DNA from: Firmicutes bacterium ASF500 | GTDB taxonomy: Bacteria; Bacillota; Clostridia; Oscillospirales; Oscillospiraceae | Assembly: GCA_000492175.2 (NCBI GenBank) | Contig: CP097573.1 | Span: 2,480,001-2,544,000 of the forward strand | Direction of reading: 5' to 3' | DNA length: 64,000 bases | Part shown: positions 1-8,071 of the stretch, in pieces | Layout of the letters: every line of letters starts with the position of its first letter | How positions within the stretch are numbered: position 1 is the stretch's first letter | Program-made: the position numbers and the translations under genes | Notes under the pieces: model-generated | Databases searched by the model: none | What the model saw: only the letters and a program-made list of their open reading frames with translations | Told to the model about the DNA's origin: nothing

Positions 1-44
1 CATTCCAGGGCTTTGGGTATGATAGGGGCAAAGGAGGCGGTGAT

Positions 45-941
45 ATGAACGCGGCGAAAACCGGGGCGCTGATCGCCCAGATGAGAAAGGAGAAGGGCCT
101 GACCCAGCGGGAGCTGGCGGAGCGGGTCTATGTGTCGGTCCAGGCGGTGAGCAAGTGGGAGCTGGGAAAAAATTTCCCCGACCTGTCCCTGATGGAGCCC
201 CTGTCCGACATCCTGGGCCTGACAGTCTCCGAGCTGCTGGCCGGAGAGCGGGGGGAGGCCCCCAAGGACGAGCTGGTCCGGGACACCCTGCGCCTGGGGG
301 AGGAACAGCTCCGGCCCAAAATCAAAAGGTGGCGGGGGCGGTTCATTCTGGCGGCGGCTGTGCTGGCGATTGTGCTGGCGGCCCTGGGCTATGCCTGGCT
401 CCGGGACAACACCCAGCTGCTTCCCCAGCGGGAGACGGTGTTCACCCCCATCGAGCTGGAGGAGGAACAGAACGCCCTGGTGGACCTGCTTACCCTCCCG
501 AACAACTGGGACTTTCTACGTATGTACCGCGTCGCTCTGGCGGACGGCATGGACCATGTGGTATTCAAGGCGGAGCTGTGGGCGCAGCGCTATAATATGG
601 GGCCGGAGCGGGAGCTGGTGGACAGCTGGCACCTGTGGACAGGGTATCCCCGAGCAGGGCAGAAGACGGATCCCCGCCACCATCTGCTTGCCTTTCGGCT
701 GACCTTTCTGGAGGACGGCAGCCTGCAATACAAGATCAAGCTGGGCGGGTCCACCATGATGACCACCAAAGCGCTGCTGGAAGAGCTTCCCGCTCCAATC
801 ACCAGCATGAGCTGGAGCGCGTCCGACGGGGAGCCCGCCACCGTGGACCGGGAAAACGGCGCCGTCCTGCTGGAGCTGGGCATGACCCTGGAATCGGAGC
901 CGAAAAGTTACTTTTTCCTCGTAAAGGCGTATTGGGAGTGA
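45..941 (+). CDS. XRE-family regulator with a membrane anchor
   Basis: A 298-residue protein. Residues 7-61 form a Cro/CI-type helix-turn-helix (LTQRELAERVYVSVQAVSKW is its core). One hydrophobic segment follows at about 100-119, then an extracytoplasmic region of about 175 residues that I do not recognise. An AAAGGAGGCGGTGAT ribosome site precedes the ATG. This DNA-binding head plus TM plus outer sensor layout is common in Clostridia and suggests that DNA binding responds to the cell surface, but the target is unknown. It sits alone, with a strong hairpin terminator just downstream and no clear partner gene. Confidence 0.85.
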   Translation: MNAAKTGALIAQMRKEKGLTQRELAERVYVSVQAVSKWELGKNFPDLSLMEPLSDILGLTVSELLAGERGEAPKDELVRDTLRLGEEQLRPKIKRWRGRFILAAAVLAIVLAALGYAWLRDNTQLLPQRETVFTPIELEEEQNALVDLLTLPNNWDFLRMYRVALADGMDHVVFKAELWAQRYNMGPERELVDSWHLWTGYPRAGQKTDPRHHLLAFRLTFLEDGSLQYKIKLGGSTMMTTKALLEELPAPITSMSWSASDGEPATVDRENGAVLLELGMTLESEPKSYFFLVKAYWE

Positions 942-945
942 CAAA

Positions 946-975
946 ACGTCCCCCGGTCCTGAGACCGGGGGACGT
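946..975. terminator. Bidirectional intrinsic terminator
   Basis: Perfect 13-bp stem with a 4-nt loop, between the convergent XRE gene and the peptidase C26-like gene. T-rich sequence (TACTTTAT) follows on the plus strand. Confidence 0.8.
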
Positions 976-978
976 ACT

Positions 979-1650
979 TTATATGTTCCGGCAGAGCTCC
1001 ACAAACCAGGTGAGGATGCCCTCGCCGTTCAGGGTATCAGGGCGGCGGAGGGCAAAGGACATGCGCTCCGGGTGAAACTGGAGGCCCAGGAGGGGATAGC
1101 CGGGCAGATCGACGGCCTCCGGCACGCCGCCCTCCGACCAGGCGATGGTCCGCAGACCCTCCCCCAGCCGGTCCAGCCCCTGGTGGTGAGCGCTGTTCAC
1201 CGAACAGAGGGGGCCGTACAGGCGGTGGAGCAGGGAGCCCTCCAGGCAGGCGATGGGGTGGACCTTGTCCGCCCCATCCCAGGTGTGAAAATCCCTCTGA
1301 GGCTGGGGCAGGTCCTGGATCAGGGTCCCGTCCAGGGCCACATTGATGATCTGCATCCCCCGGCAGATGCCCAAAATGGGCTTGCCCGCCCCGTAGAAGG
1401 CCTGGAACAGGGCCAGCTCCGCCCGGTCCCGGGCCCGGTCCGGCGGGTTGGAGCCCCGGTCCTCCTGGCCGAAGAACTCACAGGCGATGTCCCCCCCGCC
1501 GCACAGCACCAGCCCGGCGCAGCTCAGGTCGGGGGCGGGGCAATAGCCGGCAGCGGGATTTCCCCCCGCCCGCTCCAGGGCGGCGGTATAGTTGTCCGCC
1601 CCCTCGGCGGGGACGGACACTTGAAGCTTTGGTATATGCATCCCGCTCAC
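979..1650 (-). CDS. Peptidase C26 / class I glutamine amidotransferase-like hydrolase
   Basis: A 223-residue protein of the gamma-glutamyl-GABA hydrolase (PuuD-like) type. The nucleophile elbow GKPILGICRGMQ places the catalytic Cys at 96, and QFHPE gives His193 and Glu195, so the triad looks intact. The family hydrolyses gamma-glutamyl amides; the substrate here cannot be told. It starts with GTG, whose bases overlap the stop of the upstream kinase (GTGA), implying translational coupling; an ATG lies three codons further in. The pair is divergent from galK. Confidence 0.85.
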   Translation of the reverse strand: MSGMHIPKLQVSVPAEGADNYTAALERAGGNPAAGYCPAPDLSCAGLVLCGGGDIACEFFGQEDRGSNPPDRARDRAELALFQAFYGAGKPILGICRGMQIINVALDGTLIQDLPQPQRDFHTWDGADKVHPIACLEGSLLHRLYGPLCSVNSAHHQGLDRLGEGLRTIAWSEGGVPEAVDLPGYPLLGLQFHPERMSFALRRPDTLNGEGILTWFVELCRNI

Positions 1651-2273
1651 TGGACATCCTGGGCGGACCGGGCCTTGACCAGCGCCACGATCAGGCTCAC
1701 CGCCCCCTCCACGCCCACGACGCCAGAGTTGACCGTCAGGTCATAGCGGCGCATGTCGCCCCAGATATGGCCGGTGTAGTAGTTGTAATAGTTGGCCCGG
1801 CCCTTGTCCATCTGGACCACCCGGCGCTCCATGTCCTCGGCGGGGAGCTGATACTCCTCCACACACCGCTCCACCCGGCTGGCGATATCCGCGTGGATAA
1901 AGACCTTCAGGCACTCGGGACGCTCCCCCAGCACATAGTCGGAGCACCGGCCCACAATGACGCAGGGCCCCTCGCCGGCCAGCTCCCGGATGACCTCCGA
2001 CTGGGCGAAAAAGGCCTGATTGCCCACGGGCACCCCCTGGTGGGCCAGGGCGGGCACCCCCATGCCGATGGGGGCGGCGGACAGATGGAAGCGGCTGCGG
2101 GCCCGCTCCTCCGCCCGGGCGATGAAGTCGGGGGACAGCCCGCTCTTCTCCGAGGTCTTTTGGATGATGGTCCGGTCGTAGCAGGGGATGCCCAGCACGG
2201 CGGCCAGCCGCTTGCCGATCAGGCGGCCTCCGCTGCCGAACTCCCGGCTGATGGAAATGACATAGTTGCTCAT
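1647..2273 (-). CDS. Cytidylate kinase-like family protein
   Basis: A 208-residue P-loop protein of the CMP-kinase-like family (AAA_26 type). It opens with ISREFGSGGRLIGKRLA, the variant P-loop of this family, followed by YDRTIIQK and a central VIVGRCSDYVL strand. I chose ATG 2273 because TGGGAGGTG lies just upstream and family similarity begins there; an in-frame start 49 codons further upstream would cover the promoter. These proteins are widespread in gut Firmicutes and mostly have no proven substrate, so CMP kinase activity should not be assumed. Confidence 0.85.
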   Translation of the reverse strand: MSNYVISISREFGSGGRLIGKRLAAVLGIPCYDRTIIQKTSEKSGLSPDFIARAEERARSRFHLSAAPIGMGVPALAHQGVPVGNQAFFAQSEVIRELAGEGPCVIVGRCSDYVLGERPECLKVFIHADIASRVERCVEEYQLPAEDMERRVVQMDKGRANYYNYYTGHIWGDMRRYDLTVNSGVVGVEGAVSLIVALVKARSAQDVQ

Positions 2274-2328
2274 TATGGTCGCACCTCCCAATGGATGCGG
2301 GACCGCGCCCGCACTTGTTCTGATTCTT

Positions 2329-2358
2329 ATTATAGCGTCTTCCGGCGCAAAAGACAAT
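2329..2358 (-). promoter_or_regulatory. Promoter for the kinase/C26 pair
   Basis: Minus-strand -10 TATAAT (2329-2334) and a weak -35 TTGTCT (2353-2358), with an 18-nt spacer. Confidence 0.6.
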
Positions 2359-2389
2359 AAAAATCTGACGCCGCTTTTTCCAGCGGCCT

Positions 2390-2417
2390 TGCGTACACCG
2401 GCGGGGCGTGATATAAT
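2390..2417 (+). promoter_or_regulatory. Promoter for galK
   Basis: -35-like TTGCGT (2390-2395), 16-nt spacer, perfect -10 TATAAT (2412-2417), about 55 nt before the galK start. It is divergent from the kinase promoter. Confidence 0.6.
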
Positions 2418-2471
2418 CAAACTGCTTCAAAAACGGGCAAGCCCTGTTTAATTTTTTGTGAGGTGATCTTC

Positions 2472-3773
2472 ATGCCCTCCTGTAAGACTCTGCTCCAGGA
2501 CCTGCGGGCCGGAGCCCACGACGGCACCCTGGCCGCTCTGTACGCTCTGGACGGCTCCCAGGCCAGCTTGGACGCCGCCCGTGACCGGGCCTGCCGCGTG
2601 GCTCAGGCGCTGGCGGATACCTTCTCCCCCGGGGAGAACGCCCCCGCCGCCCTGTTCAGCGGCCCCGGCCGCACCGAGATCGGCGGCAACCACACTGACC
2701 ACCAGCACGGCCGGGTGCTGTGCGGAAGCGTGGATATGGACATGCTGGCCTGCGCCGCCCCCAACAGCCTAAACGTCATCCGCATCCAGTCCGAGGGCTA
2801 CCCCGCCCTGGAGATCGGCCTGGACGACCTGTCCGTCCGGGAGGAGGAGAAAAACACCTCCGCCGCCCTGGTGCGGGGGGTGGCCGCCAAGGTGAGAGAG
2901 CTGGGCTACCCCCTGTCCGGCTTCGACGCCTGCGTGACCTCCACTGTCCTGTCCGGCTCCGGCCTCTCCTCCTCTGCCGCCTACGAGACGCTGATCGGCA
3001 ACATCCTCAACCACTTCTGCTGCGGGGACAAGCTGGACCCCATCACCATCGCCAAGATCGGCCAGTACGCCGAGAACGTCTACTTCGGCAAGCCCTGCGG
3101 CCTGATGGACCAGATGGGCTCCTCAGTGGGAGGGGCGGTGTTCATCGACTTCAACGACCCCGCTGACCCGATTGTGGAGCGGGTGGACTACGATTTCAGC
3201 CAGTCGGGCCACGCCCTGTGTATCGTGGACACCGCCTCCAGCCACGGCGACCTCACCGACGACTACGCCGACATCACCCGGGAGATGGGGGCGGTGGCCA
3301 CCCACTTTGGGAAGGCCGTCCTGCGGGACGTGCCCCTGGAGGACTTCCGCGCCGCCATCCCCGCCCTGCGGAAAGAGTGTGGCGACCGGGCGGTGCTCCG
3401 GGCCACGCACTTCTACGGCGACGACCGCCGGGCGGCCCAGGAGGCCGGCGCACTGAAAAAGGGGAACTTTGAGGCCTTCCTGAACATGGTAAACGCCTCC
3501 GGCCTGTCCTCCTCCCTGTGCCTGCAAAACACCTGGTCCATCCACGACCCCCGGCAGCAGGCCATCCCCCTGGCCCTGACGGTGGGAGAGCATCTGCTGG
3601 ACGGCATGGGGGCCATCCGGGTCCACGGCGGCGGTTTCGCCGGCACCATCCAGGCTTGGGTGCCCGAGGAGTACCTCACCGTGTTTCAAAACGGTATTGA
3701 GGAGCTGTTCGGCTCCGGCAAGTGCCACGTACTCCACATCCGCCCCCAGGGCGGCTGCGTGGTGGCGGAATAG
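2472..3773 (+). CDS. galK: Galactokinase
   Basis: A 433-residue GHMP kinase that phosphorylates galactose to galactose-1-phosphate, the first committed step of the Leloir pathway. The sugar-binding signature GRTEIGGNHTDH is at 66-77, the GHMP ATP loop SGSGLSSSAA at about 160-169, and the C-terminal GHMP motif VHGGGFAGT near the end. The N-terminus carries about 40 residues before the usual family start. ATG 2472 is preferred because GAGGTG is spaced 6 nt upstream; a GTG at 2463 is in frame but overlaps that site. It is followed by galT on the same strand after a repeat-filled gap. Confidence 0.93.
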   Translation: MPSCKTLLQDLRAGAHDGTLAALYALDGSQASLDAARDRACRVAQALADTFSPGENAPAALFSGPGRTEIGGNHTDHQHGRVLCGSVDMDMLACAAPNSLNVIRIQSEGYPALEIGLDDLSVREEEKNTSAALVRGVAAKVRELGYPLSGFDACVTSTVLSGSGLSSSAAYETLIGNILNHFCCGDKLDPITIAKIGQYAENVYFGKPCGLMDQMGSSVGGAVFIDFNDPADPIVERVDYDFSQSGHALCIVDTASSHGDLTDDYADITREMGAVATHFGKAVLRDVPLEDFRAAIPALRKECGDRAVLRATHFYGDDRRAAQEAGALKKGNFEAFLNMVNASGLSSSLCLQNTWSIHDPRQQAIPLALTVGEHLLDGMGAIRVHGGGFAGTIQAWVPEEYLTVFQNGIEELFGSGKCHVLHIRPQGGCVVAE

Positions 3774-3811
3774 GGGGGAACCCATCCCATTGGGATAGGA
3801 TGTCAAACGAG

Positions 3812-3879
3812 GTAGGGACGCTTCATGAAGCGTCCGCCCCGATCCTACGTCCTGCGGACGCATCGTGATGCGTCCCTAC
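3812..3879. repeat. GTAGGG-ended palindrome, class C copy 1
   Basis: Outer ends GTAGGGACGC and GCGTCCCTAC are inverted. Internal mini-hairpins CGCTTCATGAAGCG and CGCATCGTGATGCG. A related copy is at 53663-53725. Confidence 0.8.
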
Positions 3880-3924
3880 ATCTGTGCGGTGGCGGAATAA
3901 AGAGGAAAACCTCCGGACCACGTC

Positions 3925-4004
3925 ATGTAGGGCAGGGCTCTGCCCTTGCCAAATCAGGTTACCGCCTCTGTTGGAAAGGCAAGGGCAGAGCCCTTGCCCT
4001 ACAT
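3925..4004. repeat. GTAGGG-ended palindrome, class D
   Basis: Long inverted repeat: the left arm begins CATGTAGGGCAGGGCTCTGC and the right arm is its complement, ending CCTACATG. It fills the galK-galT gap together with the class C copy. Confidence 0.8.
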
Positions 4005-4035
4005 GAGGCACCAAGTACATTGAGGAGAGAGTGCA

Positions 4036-5526
4036 ATGATTGACAACGCCATTTCCAAGCTGGCCACCTACGCCCTGCGCACCGGGCTCATCGAGGAGTG
4101 CGACTACACCTGGGCCATCAACAGCATACTGGACGTATTAAAGCTCGACAGCTATACCGACCCCAATCAGGACTGGGGGGAGATCGAGCTGGCTCCCGTG
4201 CTGGAGGAGCTGATGGACGACGCCCACGCCCGGGGGGTCCTCACCGAAAGCTCAGTCGTCTACCGGGACCTCTTCGACACCGAGCTCATGGGCCGCCTCA
4301 CCCCCCGGCCTGCCCTGGTGACCAATCTGTTTCAGAAGCTCTATGAGAAGGACCCCAAAAAGGCCACCGACTGGTACTATAAATTCAGCCAGGACACCAA
4401 CTACATCCGCCGGGACCGCATTGCCAAGGACATGCAGTGGAAGGCCCCCACCGAGTACGGCGAGCTGGACATCACCATCAACCTGTCCAAGCCGGAGAAG
4501 GACCCCAAGGCCATCGCCGCCGCCAAGAACCTGCCCGCCTCCGCCTACCCCCGGTGCCAGCTGTGCGCCGAGAACGAGGGCTACGCCGGCCGGGTCAACC
4601 ACCCCGCCCGGCAGAACCACCGGATTGTCCCCATCACCATCAACGGCTCCCCCTGGTTTTTGCAGTACTCCCCTTATGTCTACTACAACGAGCACTGCAT
4701 CTGCCTGAACAGCGAGCACACCCCCATGAAAATCGACCGGGCCTGCTTCGCCAAGCTGCTGGACTTTGTGGGTCAGTTCCCCCACTACTTCGTGGGCTCC
4801 AACGCCGACCTGCCCATCGTGGGCGGCTCCATCCTGGCCCACGACCACTTCCAGGGCGGACGGTACACCTTCGCCATGGAGCGGGCTCCGGTGGAGACCC
4901 CTGTCACCATCCGGGGCTTTGAGGACGTGGAGGCCGGCATCGTGAAGTGGCCCATGTCCGTGGTCCGCGTCGCCTCCAAGGACCGGTCGCGGCTCATCGC
5001 CCTGGCGGACAAGCTCCTCACCTCCTGGCGGGGCTACACCGACGAGGCGGCGGTCATCCTGGCCGAGACCGGCGGCGAGCCCCACAACACCATCACCCCC
5101 ATCGCCCGGATGCGGAACGGCAAATTTGAGCTGGACCTGGTCCTGCGCAACAACCTGACCACCGAGGAACACCCCCTGGGCCTCTATCACCCCCACGCCG
5201 AGCTCCACCATATCAAGAAGGAGAACATCGGCCTCATCGAGGTGATGGGTCTGGCCGTCCTCCCCGCCCGACTGAAGGAGGAGCTGGCCGCCGTGGCCGA
5301 CGCTCTGGCCTCCGGCTTTGACCTGCGCTCCAGCGGGCTGACGGCCAAGCACGCCGATTGGGCGGAGGGCTTCGCCAAGAGCTATACCATCACCAGGGAC
5401 AACGCCCTGGACATTGTCCAGAAGGAGACTGGCCTGGTCTTCGCCCAGGTGCTGGAGCACGCCGGGGTCTACAAGCGCACCCCCGAGGGCAAGGAGGCCT
5501 TCCTGCGCTTCCTGAAGCAGGTGTAA
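4036..5526 (+). CDS. galT: UDP-glucose--hexose-1-phosphate uridylyltransferase (class II GalT)
   Basis: A 496-residue class II galactose-1-phosphate uridylyltransferase. It exchanges galactose-1-phosphate with UDP-glucose, giving UDP-galactose and glucose-1-phosphate. The histidine motif AHDHFQGGRY is near residue 267, and HPARQNHRIVPI lies earlier. The length matches the Firmicutes class II enzyme (about 490-500), not the shorter class I form. GAGGAGAGAG precedes the ATG. It follows galK and ends at a terminator shared with convergent galM. A UDP-galactose 4-epimerase is not in this window. Confidence 0.94.
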   Translation: MIDNAISKLATYALRTGLIEECDYTWAINSILDVLKLDSYTDPNQDWGEIELAPVLEELMDDAHARGVLTESSVVYRDLFDTELMGRLTPRPALVTNLFQKLYEKDPKKATDWYYKFSQDTNYIRRDRIAKDMQWKAPTEYGELDITINLSKPEKDPKAIAAAKNLPASAYPRCQLCAENEGYAGRVNHPARQNHRIVPITINGSPWFLQYSPYVYYNEHCICLNSEHTPMKIDRACFAKLLDFVGQFPHYFVGSNADLPIVGGSILAHDHFQGGRYTFAMERAPVETPVTIRGFEDVEAGIVKWPMSVVRVASKDRSRLIALADKLLTSWRGYTDEAAVILAETGGEPHNTITPIARMRNGKFELDLVLRNNLTTEEHPLGLYHPHAELHHIKKENIGLIEVMGLAVLPARLKEELAAVADALASGFDLRSSGLTAKHADWAEGFAKSYTITRDNALDIVQKETGLVFAQVLEHAGVYKRTPEGKEAFLRFLKQV

Positions 5527-5541
5527 CTCACTCCAAAACAC

Positions 5542-5577
5542 ACGCCGCCGGAACGGTTTTGTCCGTTCCGGCGGCGT
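5542..5577. terminator. Bidirectional terminator between galT and galM
   Basis: A 15-bp perfect stem (ACGCCGCCGGAACGG and its complement) around TTTTGT, followed by TATTATTTC on the plus strand. Confidence 0.8.
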
Positions 5578-5580
5578 ATA

Positions 5581-6591
5581 TTATTTCTGAATGGAGAAAC
5601 GGTACACCGTTTTGCTCACATAGGTCTGGCCCTTGGCCAGGACGGCGCTGGGGAAGCTGGGCTGGTTGGGGGAGTCGGGGAAGAACTGGGTCTCCAGGCA
5701 GAAGGCCCCGTGCTTGACGTAGGAAGCGCCCCCCTTGCCGGTGGGACAGCCGTCCAGGAAGTTCCCGGTGTAGAACTGGATGCCGGGCAGGGTGGTCAGG
5801 GTCTCCATGGCGATGCCGGTGTCCGGGGACCAGGCCCGGGCGGCGGGGCGAAGCGTCCCATCCCAGCCGCTGACGGCCCAGTTGTGGTCAAACTCCCGCT
5901 TCTCCAGAGGCTGGAGGGTCCGCAGGTCCATCGGGGTGCCCTCCACCGGCTCCACCGCCCCGGTGGGAATCAGTCCGGCCCCCACGGGGGTGTACCGCTC
6001 GGCCAGGACCTGAACGCTGTGCCCGTCAACCGGGCCGCTGTCGTGGCCGGACAGGTTGAAATAGGCGTGGTTGGTCAGATTGCAGAGGGTGGTCTCCGTG
6101 GCCTCGGCCCGGTAGGAGATCTCCAGAGCGCCCTCCCGGAGAGCGTAGACCGCCGTGACCGCCAGCTCCCCGGGGTAGCCCGCCTCCCCGTCTGGGCTGA
6201 GGAGGGACAGGGTCACCGAGGAATCGGTCTGCTCTTGGATGGTCCAGACCTTTTTGTCAAAGCCCTCCGGGCCTCCGTGGAGGTGGTTGGCCCCGTCGTT
6301 GGCCGGGAGGGGGTAGGTCCGGCCCTCCAGGGTGAACCGGCTGCCGCCGACGCGGTTGGCGTACCGGCCCACCAGCGCCCCCAGGAATTTATCCTGGGTT
6401 CTGTAGTCCTCCAGGGTGTCCAGCCCCAGGACCACGTCCACCGGCCTCCCCGCCCGGTCCGGGACGGTCAGGGTCCGCAGGGCCCCGCCGTAGGTGATGA
6501 CGCCGCAGGAGAGTCCGCCGCCGCTGAGGGCAATCTCCTCCACCGCTGTGCCGTCGGGCATGTGTCCAAAAATTCTGTTTTTCGTTCCCAT
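5581..6591 (-). CDS. galM: Aldose 1-epimerase (mutarotase)
   Basis: A 336-residue galactose mutarotase that interconverts alpha and beta anomers and so feeds GalK. Visible family motifs are ANDGANHLHGGPEGF, NLTNHAYFNLSG (catalytic His) and FCLETQFFPDSPNQP (catalytic Glu). GACAGGAGTG lies upstream of the ATG. It is convergent with galT and lies 21 nt after the upstream PatB-like gene, so the two are probably cotranscribed from the promoter at 7847-7874. Confidence 0.93.
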   Translation of the reverse strand: MGTKNRIFGHMPDGTAVEEIALSGGGLSCGVITYGGALRTLTVPDRAGRPVDVVLGLDTLEDYRTQDKFLGALVGRYANRVGGSRFTLEGRTYPLPANDGANHLHGGPEGFDKKVWTIQEQTDSSVTLSLLSPDGEAGYPGELAVTAVYALREGALEISYRAEATETTLCNLTNHAYFNLSGHDSGPVDGHSVQVLAERYTPVGAGLIPTGAVEPVEGTPMDLRTLQPLEKREFDHNWAVSGWDGTLRPAARAWSPDTGIAMETLTTLPGIQFYTGNFLDGCPTGKGGASYVKHGAFCLETQFFPDSPNQPSFPSAVLAKGQTYVSKTVYRFSIQK

Positions 6592-6612
6592 ATCGGGTCA
6601 CACTCCTGTCTT

Positions 6613-7824
6613 TTATTTGGTGAATACATATTCCTTCAGCCGCCGGAAGGCCTCCTCCACCCGGGACAGGGGGAGGGCCAGATTCATCCGGATGTGGCAG
6701 GGGCCGTGGAAGGGCCGTCCGTCCTGCCAGGCCACCCCCACGTCCCAGCCGGCCTGGAGCACCTGGTCGATAGTCCTGCCGCTGTCCCGGCACCAGCGGG
6801 TACAATCCAGGAAGAGCATATAGGTCCCCTGGGGCCGGGCGGCCTCCACGCCGGGGAAATGCGCCTCCATAAAGTCCAGGGCGAAGGCGATGTTCCCCGC
6901 CAGCACCTGACGCAGCTCGTCCACCCAGACGCCCCCCTCGGGGCTGTAGGCGGCGATGAGGGCGTGCATAGACAACACGTTTATAGAGTTGTAGTGAGAC
7001 AGGGAGCTCTCCTTCGCCAGCCGCTCCCGGAGGCGGCCGTCGTAGGCCACATGGTAGCTGCCCACCAGCCCCGCCAGATTGAAGGTCTTGGAGGGGGCGT
7101 ACAGGGCCGCCGTCCGCCGCCGCGCGTCGGAGGAGACGGTCTGGGTGGGGATGTGCCGGAAGCCGGGGAGGACCAGGTCGGACCAGATCTCGTCGGAGAT
7201 CACCGACACGTCGTACCTTTCAAAGAGCGCCATAGCCCGCTCCAGCTCCCAGTCCTCCCACACCCGCCCGGAGGGGTTGTGGGGGGAGCAGAGGATGGCG
7301 GCGTGGATGCCGCCCCGGGCCAGCTTGGCCTCCATGTCCTCAAAGTCCATCCGCCACACCCCGTCCTCGTCCTGACACAGGGGGCTGTGGACGATCTTGT
7401 AGCCGCAGTTGGTCAGGCTCTTGGTAAAGCCAATGTAGGTGGGGGAGTGGACCAGGACCCGGTCGCCCCGGGAGCAGAACACGTTCAGCGCGGTGATTAC
7501 GCCTCCCAGCACCCCGTTCTCATAGCCGATGTGCTCTGCCTCCAGGCCGGTGACCCCGTGGCGGTCCCGGTGCCAGGCGGAGATGGCGTCGTAATACGCC
7601 TGGGAGGGGGAGAAGTAGCCGTAGGCCGGGTGCTGGACCCGGCGGATGATGGCCTCGGGAATGGCGGGGAAGGCGGGAAAGCTCATGTCCGCCACCCACA
7701 TGGGGATGGGGTCAAAGCCCTCCTTGGGGGCGCCGGGGGAAAAGCCGGGGGACGTGCCCAGGGAGTCCACCGCCAGGGCGTCCATCCCCCGGCGGTCCAA
7801 TACGGTGGTAAAATCATATTTCAT
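6613..7824 (-). CDS. PatB/MalY-type PLP aminotransferase / C-S lyase
   Basis: A 403-residue fold-type I PLP enzyme. It carries PMWVADMSFP (40-50), typical of MalY/PatB proteins, NPSGRVW at about 183-189, and the PLP Lys at 246 in YAPSKTFNLAG. The family includes cystathionine beta-lyase-type C-S lyases and aminotransferases; the substrate cannot be fixed from sequence. AAGGAG is spaced 8 nt from the ATG. It is probably cotranscribed with galM, although no direct metabolic link is evident. Confidence 0.88.
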   Translation of the reverse strand: MKYDFTTVLDRRGMDALAVDSLGTSPGFSPGAPKEGFDPIPMWVADMSFPAFPAIPEAIIRRVQHPAYGYFSPSQAYYDAISAWHRDRHGVTGLEAEHIGYENGVLGGVITALNVFCSRGDRVLVHSPTYIGFTKSLTNCGYKIVHSPLCQDEDGVWRMDFEDMEAKLARGGIHAAILCSPHNPSGRVWEDWELERAMALFERYDVSVISDEIWSDLVLPGFRHIPTQTVSSDARRRTAALYAPSKTFNLAGLVGSYHVAYDGRLRERLAKESSLSHYNSINVLSMHALIAAYSPEGGVWVDELRQVLAGNIAFALDFMEAHFPGVEAARPQGTYMLFLDCTRWCRDSGRTIDQVLQAGWDVGVAWQDGRPFHGPCHIRMNLALPLSRVEEAFRRLKEYVFTK

Positions 7825-7846
7825 ATCGAACGCTCCTTTTCCCTTG

Positions 7847-7874
7847 ATTATACCATATCCTGGCCATTTATCAA
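7847..7874 (-). promoter_or_regulatory. Promoter for the PatB-galM unit
   Basis: -35 TTGATA (7869-7874), 16-nt spacer, -10 TATAAT (7847-7852), read on the minus strand. Confidence 0.65.
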
Positions 7875-7918
7875 TATGGAGCCTCCCCGCCGGAGGGGCA
7901 ATCTCCCTGCTTTCGCTA

Positions 7919-7948
7919 TTGACGGGGAGGACAATTTAATGCTATAAT
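7919..7948 (+). promoter_or_regulatory. Promoter for the sensor kinase
   Basis: -35 TTGACG (7919-7924), 18-nt spacer, -10 TATAAT (7943-7948), about 40 nt before the leader ORF. Confidence 0.6.
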
Positions 7949-7987
7949 TCATTATTCAAATTGAACAGCTTGTATAAAGGAGGCGGG

Positions 7988-8071
7988 ATGGCGCGCTCAC
8001 CGCTTACTGGCCTTGGCCGGACGAGGCGGTATGTGCCGGAGTCAGATGGAAAAGACGAAAAAGCCTTTTGA
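7988..8071 (+). CDS. Short leader ORF overlapping the sensor kinase start
   Basis: A 27-codon ORF beginning with ATG behind AAAGGAGGCGGG, a better ribosome site than either kinase start has. Its TGA at 8069-8071 lies inside the kinase gene in a different frame. Its peptide (MARSPLTGLGRTRRYV...) has no recognised domain. It may couple translation of the kinase, or be non-functional; only the sequence arrangement is seen. Confidence 0.4.
   Translation: MARSPLTGLGRTRRYVPESDGKDEKAF

Noticed and set aside
5710-7947. A 745-codon plus-strand frame across galM and the PatB gene
   Set aside because: It is the complement of two genes with clear active-site motifs. Its translation is low-complexity Gly/Pro/Val-rich.
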